This document shows positions 8,148 through 15,554 of a stretch of 24,672 nt of DNA, piece after piece. Numbering within the stretch: the stretch's first letter is position 1; each line of letters starts with the position of its first letter. Source of the DNA: 630D-37 sp037447295 (GTDB taxonomy: Bacteria > Chloroflexota > Anaerolineae > Anaerolineales > Villigracilaceae); NCBI GenBank assembly GCA_037447295.1, contig JBBIGZ010000042.1:1-24672 (forward strand), in the 5' to 3' direction. A model generated the notes under the pieces. It did no database searches, had not been told where the DNA came from, and saw nothing but the letters and a program-made list of their open reading frames with translations. Position numbers and translations under genes: made by a program.

Positions 8148-8659
8148 ACTTCCAATGGTACAAGCGACTCTTTGCCGTTTTTGCGGGAGTTGGGCTTCTC
8201 TTGGGCATCCTGCTCCTCTTCAGCTACGACGTTATCAAGATTGACTGGATCAGCTTTATGGAGATCCAGCCCTCGTATAAGTGGAACAAAAATCCTCTGC
8301 CCGTCCCGCCGCGCTCGGTACCCATAGATGGTCCGGTTGCCATCCCGAACATGGGTGCGCCTAGCAATCCCGTCCCGGCAGATGAGGTTTCGCTCGCCCG
8401 TGGTCAGCAGCTCTATGCCATCCATTGCGCTATGTGCCACGGTCCGCAAGGGCTAGGGAACGGGACGATCGCCGCTTTCCTGGCGAACAAACCGGCCAAT
8501 CTGACAGCGGATGTGGTACAAGCGAAAAGCGATGGTGCTCTCTTCCTGACAATCACCAACGGCGTTGCCGGACGGATGCCCGCGCTGAACGAAAACCTGA
8601 CCCTACGCGAGCGCTGGGATATCATCAACTTCTTGCGCGCCCTAAAGCAACAACCCTAA
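8144..8659 (+). CDS. actE: ActE, monoheme cytochrome c subunit of ACIII
   Basis: The 171-residue cytochrome has one N-terminal membrane helix or lipid-free anchor (about 8-30), a Pro-rich linker (about 50-78) and a class I cytochrome c domain. The heme motif is CAMCH at C95-H99, and the probable sixth ligand is M145 in GRMPAL. In ACIII, ActE receives electrons from ActA and passes them to a soluble carrier or directly to an oxidase. Its start overlaps actD by 4 bases. The family assignment is strong from context. By sequence alone it is a generic membrane-anchored monoheme cytochrome. Confidence 0.88.
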   Translation: MNFQWYKRLFAVFAGVGLLLGILLLFSYDVIKIDWISFMEIQPSYKWNKNPLPVPPRSVPIDGPVAIPNMGAPSNPVPADEVSLARGQQLYAIHCAMCHGPQGLGNGTIAAFLANKPANLTADVVQAKSDGALFLTITNGVAGRMPALNENLTLRERWDIINFLRALKQQP

Positions 8660-8669
8660 GGAGCCAGTT

Positions 8670-9359
8670 ATGCGCAATGACGTTCAGAAACTGATCTACG
8701 GTGTTCTTGCAGGATTCGTGATCCTAATAGCGGTATGGATTGCTTACATATACGTAACTGCCTGCGGGTTCTCCTTGAGTTGCCGGAAAGCTTCCACCCT
8801 GCCGCCCTTGACCCCCATTCCCACCCTGATCCCGGCCACCATGCCGGCACCGGAGCGGGCTGCCGCCGGTGAATTCAACAAATGCCAGATCGCCGCGCTC
8901 AACTTGATCGGGGCCTGGGTTTCGGCCGGCTATCCGGAAAACGACCCGTTCACTTTCACCGATGTGAAAGGGCGCACCTGCCAAGCCACCTTCTATAAAG
9001 ATGTGCAGCCCCTTTTCATCGAGTCTAACATCTGGTATCCGGGCTCGCAAGGATGTAGCTCCTGTCACCATGCCGATGTGGCTACTTCCATCATGAACAT
9101 GGATTTGAGTAGCTACGCCGGCATTCTGGCTGGCTCGCGCCGCGCCAACGGTGAAGCCAAAGGGCAGGATATTCTGGGCGGCGGAGTTTGGGAGCAATCA
9201 CTGCTTTACCAGATGCTCTACGCCCCGAACGGTCAAACGACCATCGGGCGCCAGGCCATGCCCCTGGGTCGCCCGGCCAATGTGCCGGCAGAGGGACCCT
9301 TGATTTACGCCGGCCAGGTCATTGTGATCGTGGAAAGCCAGGCCACCCCGGCACCTTAA
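8670..9359 (+). CDS. Membrane-anchored monoheme cytochrome c-like protein, last gene of the ACIII-type operon
   Basis: The 229-residue protein has an N-terminal membrane helix (about 9-30), a Pro/Thr/Leu linker (about 41-62) and a single heme motif, CSSCH at C129-H133, followed by HADVATSIMNMDLSSY. That region resembles the short cytochrome domains in which CxxCH is followed by a helix-forming S/M-rich stretch. AMPLGRP near residue 195 offers a Met ligand. Additional cysteines at C32, C38, C72 and C104 could form disulfides outside the cell. AAGGAG lies just before the ATG at 8670, and the gene is 10 bases after actE. It is not a standard ACIII subunit. I infer an extra electron acceptor or docking subunit. 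Its Pro linker suggests a mobile head. Confidence 0.82.
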   Translation: MRNDVQKLIYGVLAGFVILIAVWIAYIYVTACGFSLSCRKASTLPPLTPIPTLIPATMPAPERAAAGEFNKCQIAALNLIGAWVSAGYPENDPFTFTDVKGRTCQATFYKDVQPLFIESNIWYPGSQGCSSCHHADVATSIMNMDLSSYAGILAGSRRANGEAKGQDILGGGVWEQSLLYQMLYAPNGQTTIGRQAMPLGRPANVPAEGPLIYAGQVIVIVESQATPAP

Positions 9360-9362
9360 TCG

Positions 9363-9418
9363 GACGGTAGACGGTGGACCGTGGACGGTAGACCGTGGAC
9401 CGTAGACGGTAGACCGTT
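9363..9418. repeat. Tandem array of eight 7-bp units, consensus GAC(G/C)GT(A/G)
   Basis: Eight 7-bp units run without a break: GACGGTA, GACGGTG, GACCGTG, GACGGTA, GACCGTG, GACCGTA, GACGGTA, GACCGTT. The middle base alternates between G and C, so ACGGT units are reverse complements of ACCGT units and the array can also fold into hairpins. It starts 3 bases after the stop of the preceding cytochrome gene. There are no spacers, so it is not a CRISPR. It resembles short tandemly repeated repetitive (STRR) elements, known best from cyanobacteria. Confidence 0.9.
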
Positions 9419-9439
9419 GGCATAGGTATCGGAATCGAG

Positions 9440-9474
9440 CAAAGCCTCCGCCTTTTGAGCGGGGGCTTTGTTCA
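9440..9474 (+). terminator. Terminator hairpin closing the ACIII-type operon
   Basis: A 12-bp stem pairs 9440-9451 (CAAAGCCTCCGC) with 9459-9470 (GCGGGGGCTTTG), with one G-T wobble and a 7-base loop. The following T-run is short (TTC), so it may be weak or Rho-assisted. Part of the right arm, GGGGGCTTTGT, is repeated at 9521-9531. Confidence 0.65.
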
Positions 9475-9542
9475 AAGCTTTCAGCATGCCGATTGAAATT
9501 CGCCTTTTATAGCACTAGCTGGGGGCTTTGTCATCCTGGATG

Positions 9543-9551
9543 TGTTATAAC
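9543..9551 (+). promoter_or_regulatory. Extended -10 promoter element before lysA
   Basis: TGTTATAAC (TG-n-TATAAC) lies about 50 bases before the lysA start. No -35 box sits at the right distance (TTGTCA at 9528-9533 is too close), which is tolerable for an extended -10. The rest of the 9360-9602 gap holds only the 7-bp repeats and the terminator. Confidence 0.45.
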
Positions 9552-9602
9552 ATTGTCTAAAAACCGTCCGCTTCCAATCCTGATATTCCCTATCTCTCGC
9601 CC

Positions 9603-10892
9603 ATGGACAACCCAGAATTCCACAAACGCCTTTCGCTTTTCCCCCTTTCCACTGCCATCGCCGATGACCAGCTCACCCTCCAGGGGTATCGGCTGCAGGA
9701 TTTGGCCACGCAATACGGCACCCCACTCTATATCTATGATGCTGCCACGCTAGAACACCACTACGCGGCTTACGTAGAAACGCTGCAGCACCGTTATCCT
9801 GCTCCGTGCGCCATCACCTATGCCGGTAAAGCCTATCTTTCACCGCGGCTGATCCACTGGCTGGAGCGCCACGGGGCATGGATTGATTGTAGTAGCTATG
9901 GGGAAATTTTGACTACGCGAGCATCATCCCGTCGCGTCCCAATTCTGGTGCATGGCGTCAATAAATCTCTCTTGGACCTGGAACACGTCAGACGTCACGC
10001 GCAGGTGATCGTCGTGGACAATCCAAGCGAATTGCACCGTCTGATTGCGTGCCATAAGAACGGCGCCCACATGCCGGACCTTTGGCTGCGCTTCCAGCCC
10101 GGCATTGCCCCTCACACCCACAGCCATATCCAAACCGGCCACCACGAAAGCAAGTTCGGTATGACCGCCAAAGAACTGCTGCATGCCGTAAAGGAAGCCC
10201 GGCACAACGGCCTGAGCATTCGCGGACTTCACTTTCATATCGGTTCACAATTCCGCGAAACATCATCGTTATGTGCGGCAATCGAGCAAGCCCTGGACCT
10301 TGCGGCACGAATTTTCCGGTCAGAAGAATGGCACTTTTCACCGGGCGGTGGCTGGGGTGTGCCGTATCATGAGAACGATCTTCCCTGGCCACCTATTGAA
10401 ACGTACCTCACCGAGATGATCGCTTGTATCTTAAAAGGGGTCAGAGCAAGAGGACTTCCGCTCCCTTCCCTGCATGTAGAACCCGGACGTAGCCTGATTG
10501 CCCAAGCCGGCCTCGCCATCTACCGCATCGGAACGATCAAACGCCGCCCATCACGGACCTGGTTGTTAGCGGATGGTGGAATGGCCGATAACCCACGTCC
10601 GGCACTCTATGGGGCCCGCTACACTGCCCTTCCTCTGCGCGCGCTCTCCCGCCCATGGGAAGAACGGGTGTGGATCGGTGGGCCCTATTGCGAATCCGGC
10701 GATGTGTTGATCGAAGACCTGCTCTTTCCCACCATAGAAGAAGGGGAATATATCGCCATCCCTGTCAGCGGAGCGTATCAGCTGAGCATGGCTAGCAATT
10801 ATAACGGTGCGGCTCGTCCGGCAGTCTTATGGATCGAAAAAGGCAAACTCTTTCTGAATCAGAAACGCGAGCGCAAAATTTGGTGGAAGTGA
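9603..10892 (+). CDS. lysA: LysA, diaminopimelate decarboxylase
   Basis: PLP-dependent fold-III decarboxylase that converts meso-diaminopimelate to lysine, the last step of lysine synthesis. In the 429 residues the PLP lysine is K76 (YAGKAYLS), with HIGSQ at 212-216, the phosphate-binding GGGWG at 248-252, EPGRS at 293-297, the active-site CESGD at 363-367 and GAYQLSMASNYN at 390-401. The CESGD plus SMASNYN set is characteristic of LysA and argues against ornithine, arginine or carboxynorspermidine decarboxylases. The length is normal. The start ATG at 9603 has no visible Shine-Dalgarno sequence (context TCTCGCCCATGG), so initiation may be weak or a different start may be used. The gene stands alone between a terminator and the coaE promoter. 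Confidence 0.92.
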   Translation: MDNPEFHKRLSLFPLSTAIADDQLTLQGYRLQDLATQYGTPLYIYDAATLEHHYAAYVETLQHRYPAPCAITYAGKAYLSPRLIHWLERHGAWIDCSSYGEILTTRASSRRVPILVHGVNKSLLDLEHVRRHAQVIVVDNPSELHRLIACHKNGAHMPDLWLRFQPGIAPHTHSHIQTGHHESKFGMTAKELLHAVKEARHNGLSIRGLHFHIGSQFRETSSLCAAIEQALDLAARIFRSEEWHFSPGGGWGVPYHENDLPWPPIETYLTEMIACILKGVRARGLPLPSLHVEPGRSLIAQAGLAIYRIGTIKRRPSRTWLLADGGMADNPRPALYGARYTALPLRALSRPWEERVWIGGPYCESGDVLIEDLLFPTIEEGEYIAIPVSGAYQLSMASNYNGAARPAVLWIEKGKLFLNQKRERKIWWK

Positions 10893-10912
10893 TGTTTCCC
10901 GGTCGGTTAAGG

Positions 10913-10941
10913 TTTCCGCTTTTCGTCAGATAGGGTAAAAT
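10913..10941 (+). promoter_or_regulatory. Putative promoter for the coaE-cdaA-ybbR-der-nudix operon
   Basis: TTTCCG (10913-10918), a 17-base gap and TAAAAT (10936-10941) form a moderate sigma-70-like promoter, 32 bases before the coaE GTG start. The -35 half is weak. Confidence 0.4.
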
Positions 10942-10972
10942 TGAAGTACCAATACACCTTAAGGAGCACACT

Positions 10973-12109
10973 GTGAGTCGTTGGCCTGGGAAGTATGTCA
11001 TCGGCCTTACCGGCAATATCGCCACCGGGAAAAGCGTGGTGCGGCGCATGTTGGAACATCTCGGCGCTTACACGATTGACGCTGATGTGCTGGCCCACCG
11101 CGCCCTCGCCAAAGGTGCGCCTGGTTACCAGCCGGTAGTGGAAACGTTCGGCAAATGGATCCTAGATAGCAACGGTGAGATCGACCGCGAGCGATTGGGA
11201 CGACTTGTCTTCTCAGATCCAGAAGCGCTGAAAAAACTGGAAAGCATCGTGCATCCGCTGGTTTTTCAAGCCATTGATAGCCTAGTGCACCACGCTTCTC
11301 AGCCCATCGTTGTCATCGAGGCTATCAAGCTCCTGGAAACCGAACTGCGCTACGCCTGCGATGCGATCTGGGTTATCCATGCTCCCACCAATGTCCAACT
11401 TGAACGCCTGATGAAAAAGCGTCAAATGAGCCGCGAGGATGCGCTTCAGCGCATTCAGGCCCAACCGCCACAGGAAGAGAAGATCGCCCAGGCAAATGTA
11501 GCCATTCAAAACAAGGGGTCCTACGAAGATCTTTGGAAAGAAGTCAGTCAACATTGGCGTGCCATCACCTCGCACACCGATACCATGCCGATGGTCGTCA
11601 AGGCCGCGGCGGCCGGTGAGCTCAGCATCTCTCGCGGACGTCCACGTGAATCTGCCAAGATCGCCGAAGCGATCGCGCGCCTGAGCCACGGTCGCCGTCA
11701 ACCGACGGCCGATGACATTATGGCAGCCTTCGGCGATAAGGCCTTCGTGCTCCTGAACCAGGGAGAACAAATCGTAGGGGTGGCCGGTTGGCAAGTGGAG
11801 AACTTAGTTGCCCGCACCACCGATCTCTACCTTGACGAAAAAATCGATCTGCGCAAAGCCCTGGAGGCAATCATCAACGAAATTGAACATGCCTCGCGGG
11901 AATTGCAATGCGAAGCATCCTTGGTCTTCGTCAGCCCATCGCTGGCACAGCATATAGAAATCTGGAAAATCTTGGGGTACGAACCGCGCCTGCCGGAAAC
12001 CCTGGGCATACAGGCCTGGGAGGAAGCGGCACGCGAGTCGCGCCCGGCAGAGCCGCATGTGATGTTCTTCAAACAATTGCGCCAGGATCGGGTGCTCCGA
12101 CCCATTTGA
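10973..12109 (+). CDS. coaE: CoaE, dephospho-CoA kinase with C-terminal GNAT-like extension
   Basis: Dephospho-CoA kinase phosphorylates the 3'-hydroxyl of dephospho-CoA, the last step of coenzyme A synthesis. Residues 1-200 are a full CoaE domain: P-loop GLTGNIATGKS at 11-21, DADVLAHRAL, the region around HPLVFQAI, and the late ANVAIQNKGS motif. The product is 378 residues, while CoaE is usually about 200. The extra half, from about residue 205, reads like a GNAT-type acetyltransferase fold (EQIVGVAGWQVENLV strands, a long helix with LEAIINEIEHAS, then IWKILGYEPR), though I cannot confirm an acetyl-CoA binding loop. The start is GTG with TAAGGAG at 10959-10966. The cdaA start follows the stop by 6 bases. 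The extension may be regulatory or a second enzyme. Confidence 0.93.
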   Translation: MSRWPGKYVIGLTGNIATGKSVVRRMLEHLGAYTIDADVLAHRALAKGAPGYQPVVETFGKWILDSNGEIDRERLGRLVFSDPEALKKLESIVHPLVFQAIDSLVHHASQPIVVIEAIKLLETELRYACDAIWVIHAPTNVQLERLMKKRQMSREDALQRIQAQPPQEEKIAQANVAIQNKGSYEDLWKEVSQHWRAITSHTDTMPMVVKAAAAGELSISRGRPRESAKIAEAIARLSHGRRQPTADDIMAAFGDKAFVLLNQGEQIVGVAGWQVENLVARTTDLYLDEKIDLRKALEAIINEIEHASRELQCEASLVFVSPSLAQHIEIWKILGYEPRLPETLGIQAWEEAARESRPAEPHVMFFKQLRQDRVLRPI

Positions 12110-12115
12110 TGGATT

Positions 12116-12952
12116 GTGTCGAATATCCTGGATAATCTCTTCTTCGTCCTTCAGCGCCTGACATGGGCGAGCGTCATTGACATCCTGTTGGTGACGCTCA
12201 TTTTCTTCTTCATCCTGCATAGCCTGCGCGATACTCAGGCCATGGCGCTGCTGCGCGGGATGATCATCCTGATCATCCTGCTTGTGCTTCTAACCAGTCT
12301 GGTGGACCTGCCGGCCTTTTCGTGGCTGATAAGCAACACCCTCCCTGCCCTTTTGCTGGCCATTCCGGTCATCTTTGCCCCTGAACTGCGAAGGACGCTG
12401 GAGCGGATCGGTCGCGCCGGCACGCTGCGGATCAAAACCCCAGGAGACATCCTGGCCACAGAACAAATGCTCCATGCCATCGTCAGCGCGGCCAATCGCC
12501 TTTCGGCGCGGCAACATGGCGCGCTGATCATTTTGCAGCGCAAAGACAGCCTGGAGGCTTATATCGAAAGCGGGGTTCGGTTGGATGCTCAGGTCACGGC
12601 AGAGCTCCTGTTGCAGATTTTTTATCCCAATACGCCACTCCACGATGGAGCCGTGATCATCGCCGATAACCGCATCATCGCCGCCGCCTGCGTCATGCCC
12701 CTTTCGACCAGCGGGATTCTGGCGACCGATCGCCAAATGGGATTGCGCCACCGCGCCGCACTGGGCATCTCCGAAGTCAGCGATGCAGTGGCTATCGTAG
12801 TTTCCGAAGAGACCGGTAGCATTTCAATCGCTCACGCCGGAAGACTTTGGCGTCGATTGGAGACAGAGCGCCTGGAACATATCCTTTTCACCCTGTTCCG
12901 CCCTTCCGGAGAGAAAAGTCGATCCTGGTGGACTTGGCTATGGAAAAGATAA
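12116..12952 (+). CDS. cdaA: CdaA, membrane diadenylate cyclase (c-di-AMP synthase)
   Basis: The 278-residue protein has three N-terminal membrane helices (about 8-36, 46-62 and 68-88) and a cytoplasmic DisA_N cyclase domain. The catalytic DGA motif is at 177-179 (PLHDGAVII) and RHR at 211-213 (GLRHRAALGISE), followed by SEETG. It joins two ATP into cyclic di-AMP, a messenger for potassium and turgor control and cell-wall balance. Length and helix number match CdaA and not DisA or CdaS. It begins with GTG at 12116, 6 bases after coaE. Its end overlaps the ybbR start, matching the common cdaA-cdaR pair. GlmM, the usual third partner, is absent here. Confidence 0.95.
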   Translation: MSNILDNLFFVLQRLTWASVIDILLVTLIFFFILHSLRDTQAMALLRGMIILIILLVLLTSLVDLPAFSWLISNTLPALLLAIPVIFAPELRRTLERIGRAGTLRIKTPGDILATEQMLHAIVSAANRLSARQHGALIILQRKDSLEAYIESGVRLDAQVTAELLLQIFYPNTPLHDGAVIIADNRIIAAACVMPLSTSGILATDRQMGLRHRAALGISEVSDAVAIVVSEETGSISIAHAGRLWRRLETERLEHILFTLFRPSGEKSRSWWTWLWKR

Positions 12953-14181
12953 TTGCCGAGCTACGCACCTTTCTCTTGGCCTTCGTCCTGGCCTTAGCAG
13001 TCTGGATCTCTGCGGTCACCTCCACCGATCCGGATGAGGTGCGTGTTTTTCCTTCAGCGGTGCCCTTGGAAATAGTAGGCATGGAGAGCGGACTGGTGAG
13101 CCTGGAAAAACTCCCCGATAAAGTGCAAGTGACCTTGCGCGCGCCACGTTCGGTCTGGCAAGAGCTTTTGGCCTCACCTCAATCGGTACGTGCCGTTTTG
13201 GACTTAACCGGCTTAGGAGAAGGCACGCACACGATCAAGGTCCGCCTTCAGATCGCGCCAGGGCCCGTGCGCGTGATCGGCGTCTCCCCGTCTAGCGTCA
13301 CGCTCACCCTGGAAAATGTGCTTTCGCGACAAATATCCCTGGAAGCCGTCGTGAGCGGCCAACCGGCCATTGGCTATCAGGCCGGTAGCATTACCCTGGA
13401 ACCCTCCCAGGTGATCGTCAGCGGCCCTCAATCGCTGGTCTCACGTGTGGCGCGCCTCAAGGTGGAAGTCAATCTGAACGGTGTGCGCGAGACGATCGAT
13501 CGCACCCTGCCGATTCAGGCGCTCGATGAGAAAGGTCAAACTATCAGTGGCATTAACCTGCTCCCAGCCAACGCCCACATCGTGATTCCCATCCAGCAAA
13601 TGGGCGGATATCGCGATGCCGTGGTAAAAGTCGTGGTGCGCGGTCAGGTAGCCAACGGCTACCATCTCAGCGGAATTTCCGTCTTCCCACCTATCGTAAC
13701 GCTCTATTCCGAAAACCCGCAGCTGATCAGCGGCCTTCCTGGAGTTATTGAGACCGAACCGCTTGACCTGAGCGGCCTGAAAGAGAACCTCACCACCCGG
13801 CTCGGATTGTTATTACCGGCCGGAATTTCGGTGATCGGTGACCAAAGCGTGTTGGTGCAGGTCAACGTGGCGGCGCTTGAAAGTAGCCTAACGCTCACCA
13901 ATCAACCAATCACGATCACCGGCCTGGCGCCGAACCTGAGTGCCACGCTCACCCCCTCAATTGTGGATATCATCCTCTCTGGCCCATTACCGCTTCTGAA
14001 TGCCCTTCGCCCACAGGAAGACGTGCGCATTTTTGTAGATCTGAGCAACCTGACAAGCGGAACATACCAGGTAACTCCACAAGTAGAAGTGCTCATCGAA
14101 GGCCTGAAAGTTGAATCGGTGCTTCCGGTCACAGTGCAAGTTACGATCACTTCCTCAGAAACTCCAACACCAACGCCATGA
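12940..14181 (+). CDS. ybbR: YbbR/CdaR-like regulator of diadenylate cyclase
   Basis: The 413-residue protein has one N-terminal membrane helix (about 8-25) followed by about four YbbR beta-rich repeats outside the membrane. These include recurring segments such as VSPSSVTLTLE, LEPSQVIVSGP, VFPPIVTLYSE and LTPSIVDIILSGP. It ends in a Thr/Pro tail (SETPTPTP). CdaR proteins bind and tune CdaA. The ATG at 12940 gives a 13-base overlap with cdaA, with a GGTGG ribosome site. A GTG at 12928 is an alternative, and the longer frame from 12847 lacks support because it runs through cdaA coding sequence. The stop overlaps der (ATGA). Confidence 0.88.
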   Translation: MEKIIAELRTFLLAFVLALAVWISAVTSTDPDEVRVFPSAVPLEIVGMESGLVSLEKLPDKVQVTLRAPRSVWQELLASPQSVRAVLDLTGLGEGTHTIKVRLQIAPGPVRVIGVSPSSVTLTLENVLSRQISLEAVVSGQPAIGYQAGSITLEPSQVIVSGPQSLVSRVARLKVEVNLNGVRETIDRTLPIQALDEKGQTISGINLLPANAHIVIPIQQMGGYRDAVVKVVVRGQVANGYHLSGISVFPPIVTLYSENPQLISGLPGVIETEPLDLSGLKENLTTRLGLLLPAGISVIGDQSVLVQVNVAALESSLTLTNQPITITGLAPNLSATLTPSIVDIILSGPLPLLNALRPQEDVRIFVDLSNLTSGTYQVTPQVEVLIEGLKVESVLPVTVQVTITSSETPTPTP

Positions 14182-15554
14182 ATCCACGTAAGCCTCTCGT
14201 CGCTCTTGTCGGACGCCCCAACGTGGGCAAAAGTACTCTTTTCAACCGCTTCATCGGAGAACGTTTAGCGATCGTGGACGAGACCCCGGGCACAACGCGC
14301 GATCGCCTGTTCGGCAGCTGCGAGTGGAACGGGCGGGTCTTCGACGTGGTGGATACCGGCGGCATCGATCCCCAACACGGCAGTCAGACTCCCCTTTCGA
14401 TCGGCTCGGCGGAATTTATCGAAGAAATCCGCCAGCAGGCTCTAATGGCCGTGGAAAGTGCCGATCTGGTGCTCTTCATCACCGATGGGGAAGAGGGCCC
14501 CACCCCTGCCGATCACGAGATCGCCCGCATTCTGCGTCGCCATCAACGCCAAACGGCCGAGGGAGGAGAACCCTTCCCACCGATCTTGCTGGTGGTGAAC
14601 AAATGCGAATCGGAAGCGCGCCGCGCCGAGGTCGCCGCCTTCTATGAACTGGGGCTGGGAGAACCTTATGCTGTTTCGGCATTACACGGCACCGGAACCG
14701 GGGACCTGCTTGATCGAATCGTAGAATTGCTGCCGGCGATAGAAGAAACCGAAGCGGACGAAACGGTAAAGATCGCCATTGTCGGCAAGCCCAATGTGGG
14801 GAAATCCAGCTTGTTAAACCGCCTGCTGGGCGAAGATCGGGTGATCGTCAGCCCCATCCCCGGTACGACGCGTGACGCCATAGATACCCACCTGGAATAC
14901 CAGGGAATTCCGATCACGCTGATCGATACCGCCGGCATTCGGCGGCGCGGAAGGATCGAGCGGGGTATCGAAAAATACAGCGTTTTACGCTCTTTTAGTG
15001 CGATTGAACGAGCCGACGTGGTACTCCTGGTGATCGATGCCACTATTGGGATCACAGCCCAGGATGCTCATATTGCCGGTTTTATCCTGGATGCCTGGAA
15101 ATCGTGCGTGGTCATCGTGAACAAATGGGATGCGATCCAAAAAGATAGCCAGACGATGGAGCAGTGGAAACAGCGCATTCGTCAGGAGCTGAATTTCATG
15201 GATTACGTGCCGATCCTCTTCGTCTCGGCCCGTACCGGCCAGCGCGTCGATCAAATCCTGCCCACCGCGCTTCGGGTCCAGGAAGAACGCTTGGCACGCA
15301 TTACCACATCGAAGCTAAACCAAATCCTGCAACGGGCCCAGGATCGCCAATCCCCACCTGCCCACGCCGGGCGGCAGCTCAAGATCTTCTACGGCACCCA
15401 GGTACGCACCGATCCGCCGACATTCCTGATCTATGTCAATGATCCCTCGCTGATGCACTTTTCTTACCTACGTTACCTGGAAAACTGCATTCGAGAAGAA
15501 TACGGTTTTCTCGGCACCCCCATTCGTCTGGTGACCAAAGGACATCATGAGTAG
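14178..15554 (+). CDS. der: Der (EngA), double-GTPase ribosome assembly factor
   Basis: Essential GTPase for 50S subunit maturation, with two G domains and a C-terminal KH-like domain, here 458 residues. Domain 1 shows G1 GRPNVGKST (12-20), G3 DTGG (59-62) and G4 NKCE (141-144, Glu in place of the usual Asp). Domain 2 shows G1 GKPNVGKSS (203-211), DTAG and NKWD. The KH-like part runs from about 370 and includes KIFYGTQV and PPTFLIYVNDP. The start overlaps ybbR by four bases, and the end overlaps the Nudix gene by 8 bases. Co-transcription with the c-di-AMP genes is therefore likely. Confidence 0.96.
   Translation: MNPRKPLVALVGRPNVGKSTLFNRFIGERLAIVDETPGTTRDRLFGSCEWNGRVFDVVDTGGIDPQHGSQTPLSIGSAEFIEEIRQQALMAVESADLVLFITDGEEGPTPADHEIARILRRHQRQTAEGGEPFPPILLVVNKCESEARRAEVAAFYELGLGEPYAVSALHGTGTGDLLDRIVELLPAIEETEADETVKIAIVGKPNVGKSSLLNRLLGEDRVIVSPIPGTTRDAIDTHLEYQGIPITLIDTAGIRRRGRIERGIEKYSVLRSFSAIERADVVLLVIDATIGITAQDAHIAGFILDAWKSCVVIVNKWDAIQKDSQTMEQWKQRIRQELNFMDYVPILFVSARTGQRVDQILPTALRVQEERLARITTSKLNQILQRAQDRQSPPAHAGRQLKIFYGTQVRTDPPTFLIYVNDPSLMHFSYLRYLENCIREEYGFLGTPIRLVTKGHHE

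Noticed and set aside
9363..9418. CRISPR-like repeat array
   Set aside because: Units are 7 bp, contiguous and without spacers, and no cas genes are present.
9493..9753. 86-residue open frame before lysA
   Set aside because: It overlaps the promoter and the lysA start in another frame and has no protein-like character.
12847..12939. Longer N-terminus for YbbR
   Set aside because: The extra 31 codons lie inside cdaA, have no hydrophobic or conserved character and lack a ribosome site. The membrane helix follows directly after the ATG at 12940.
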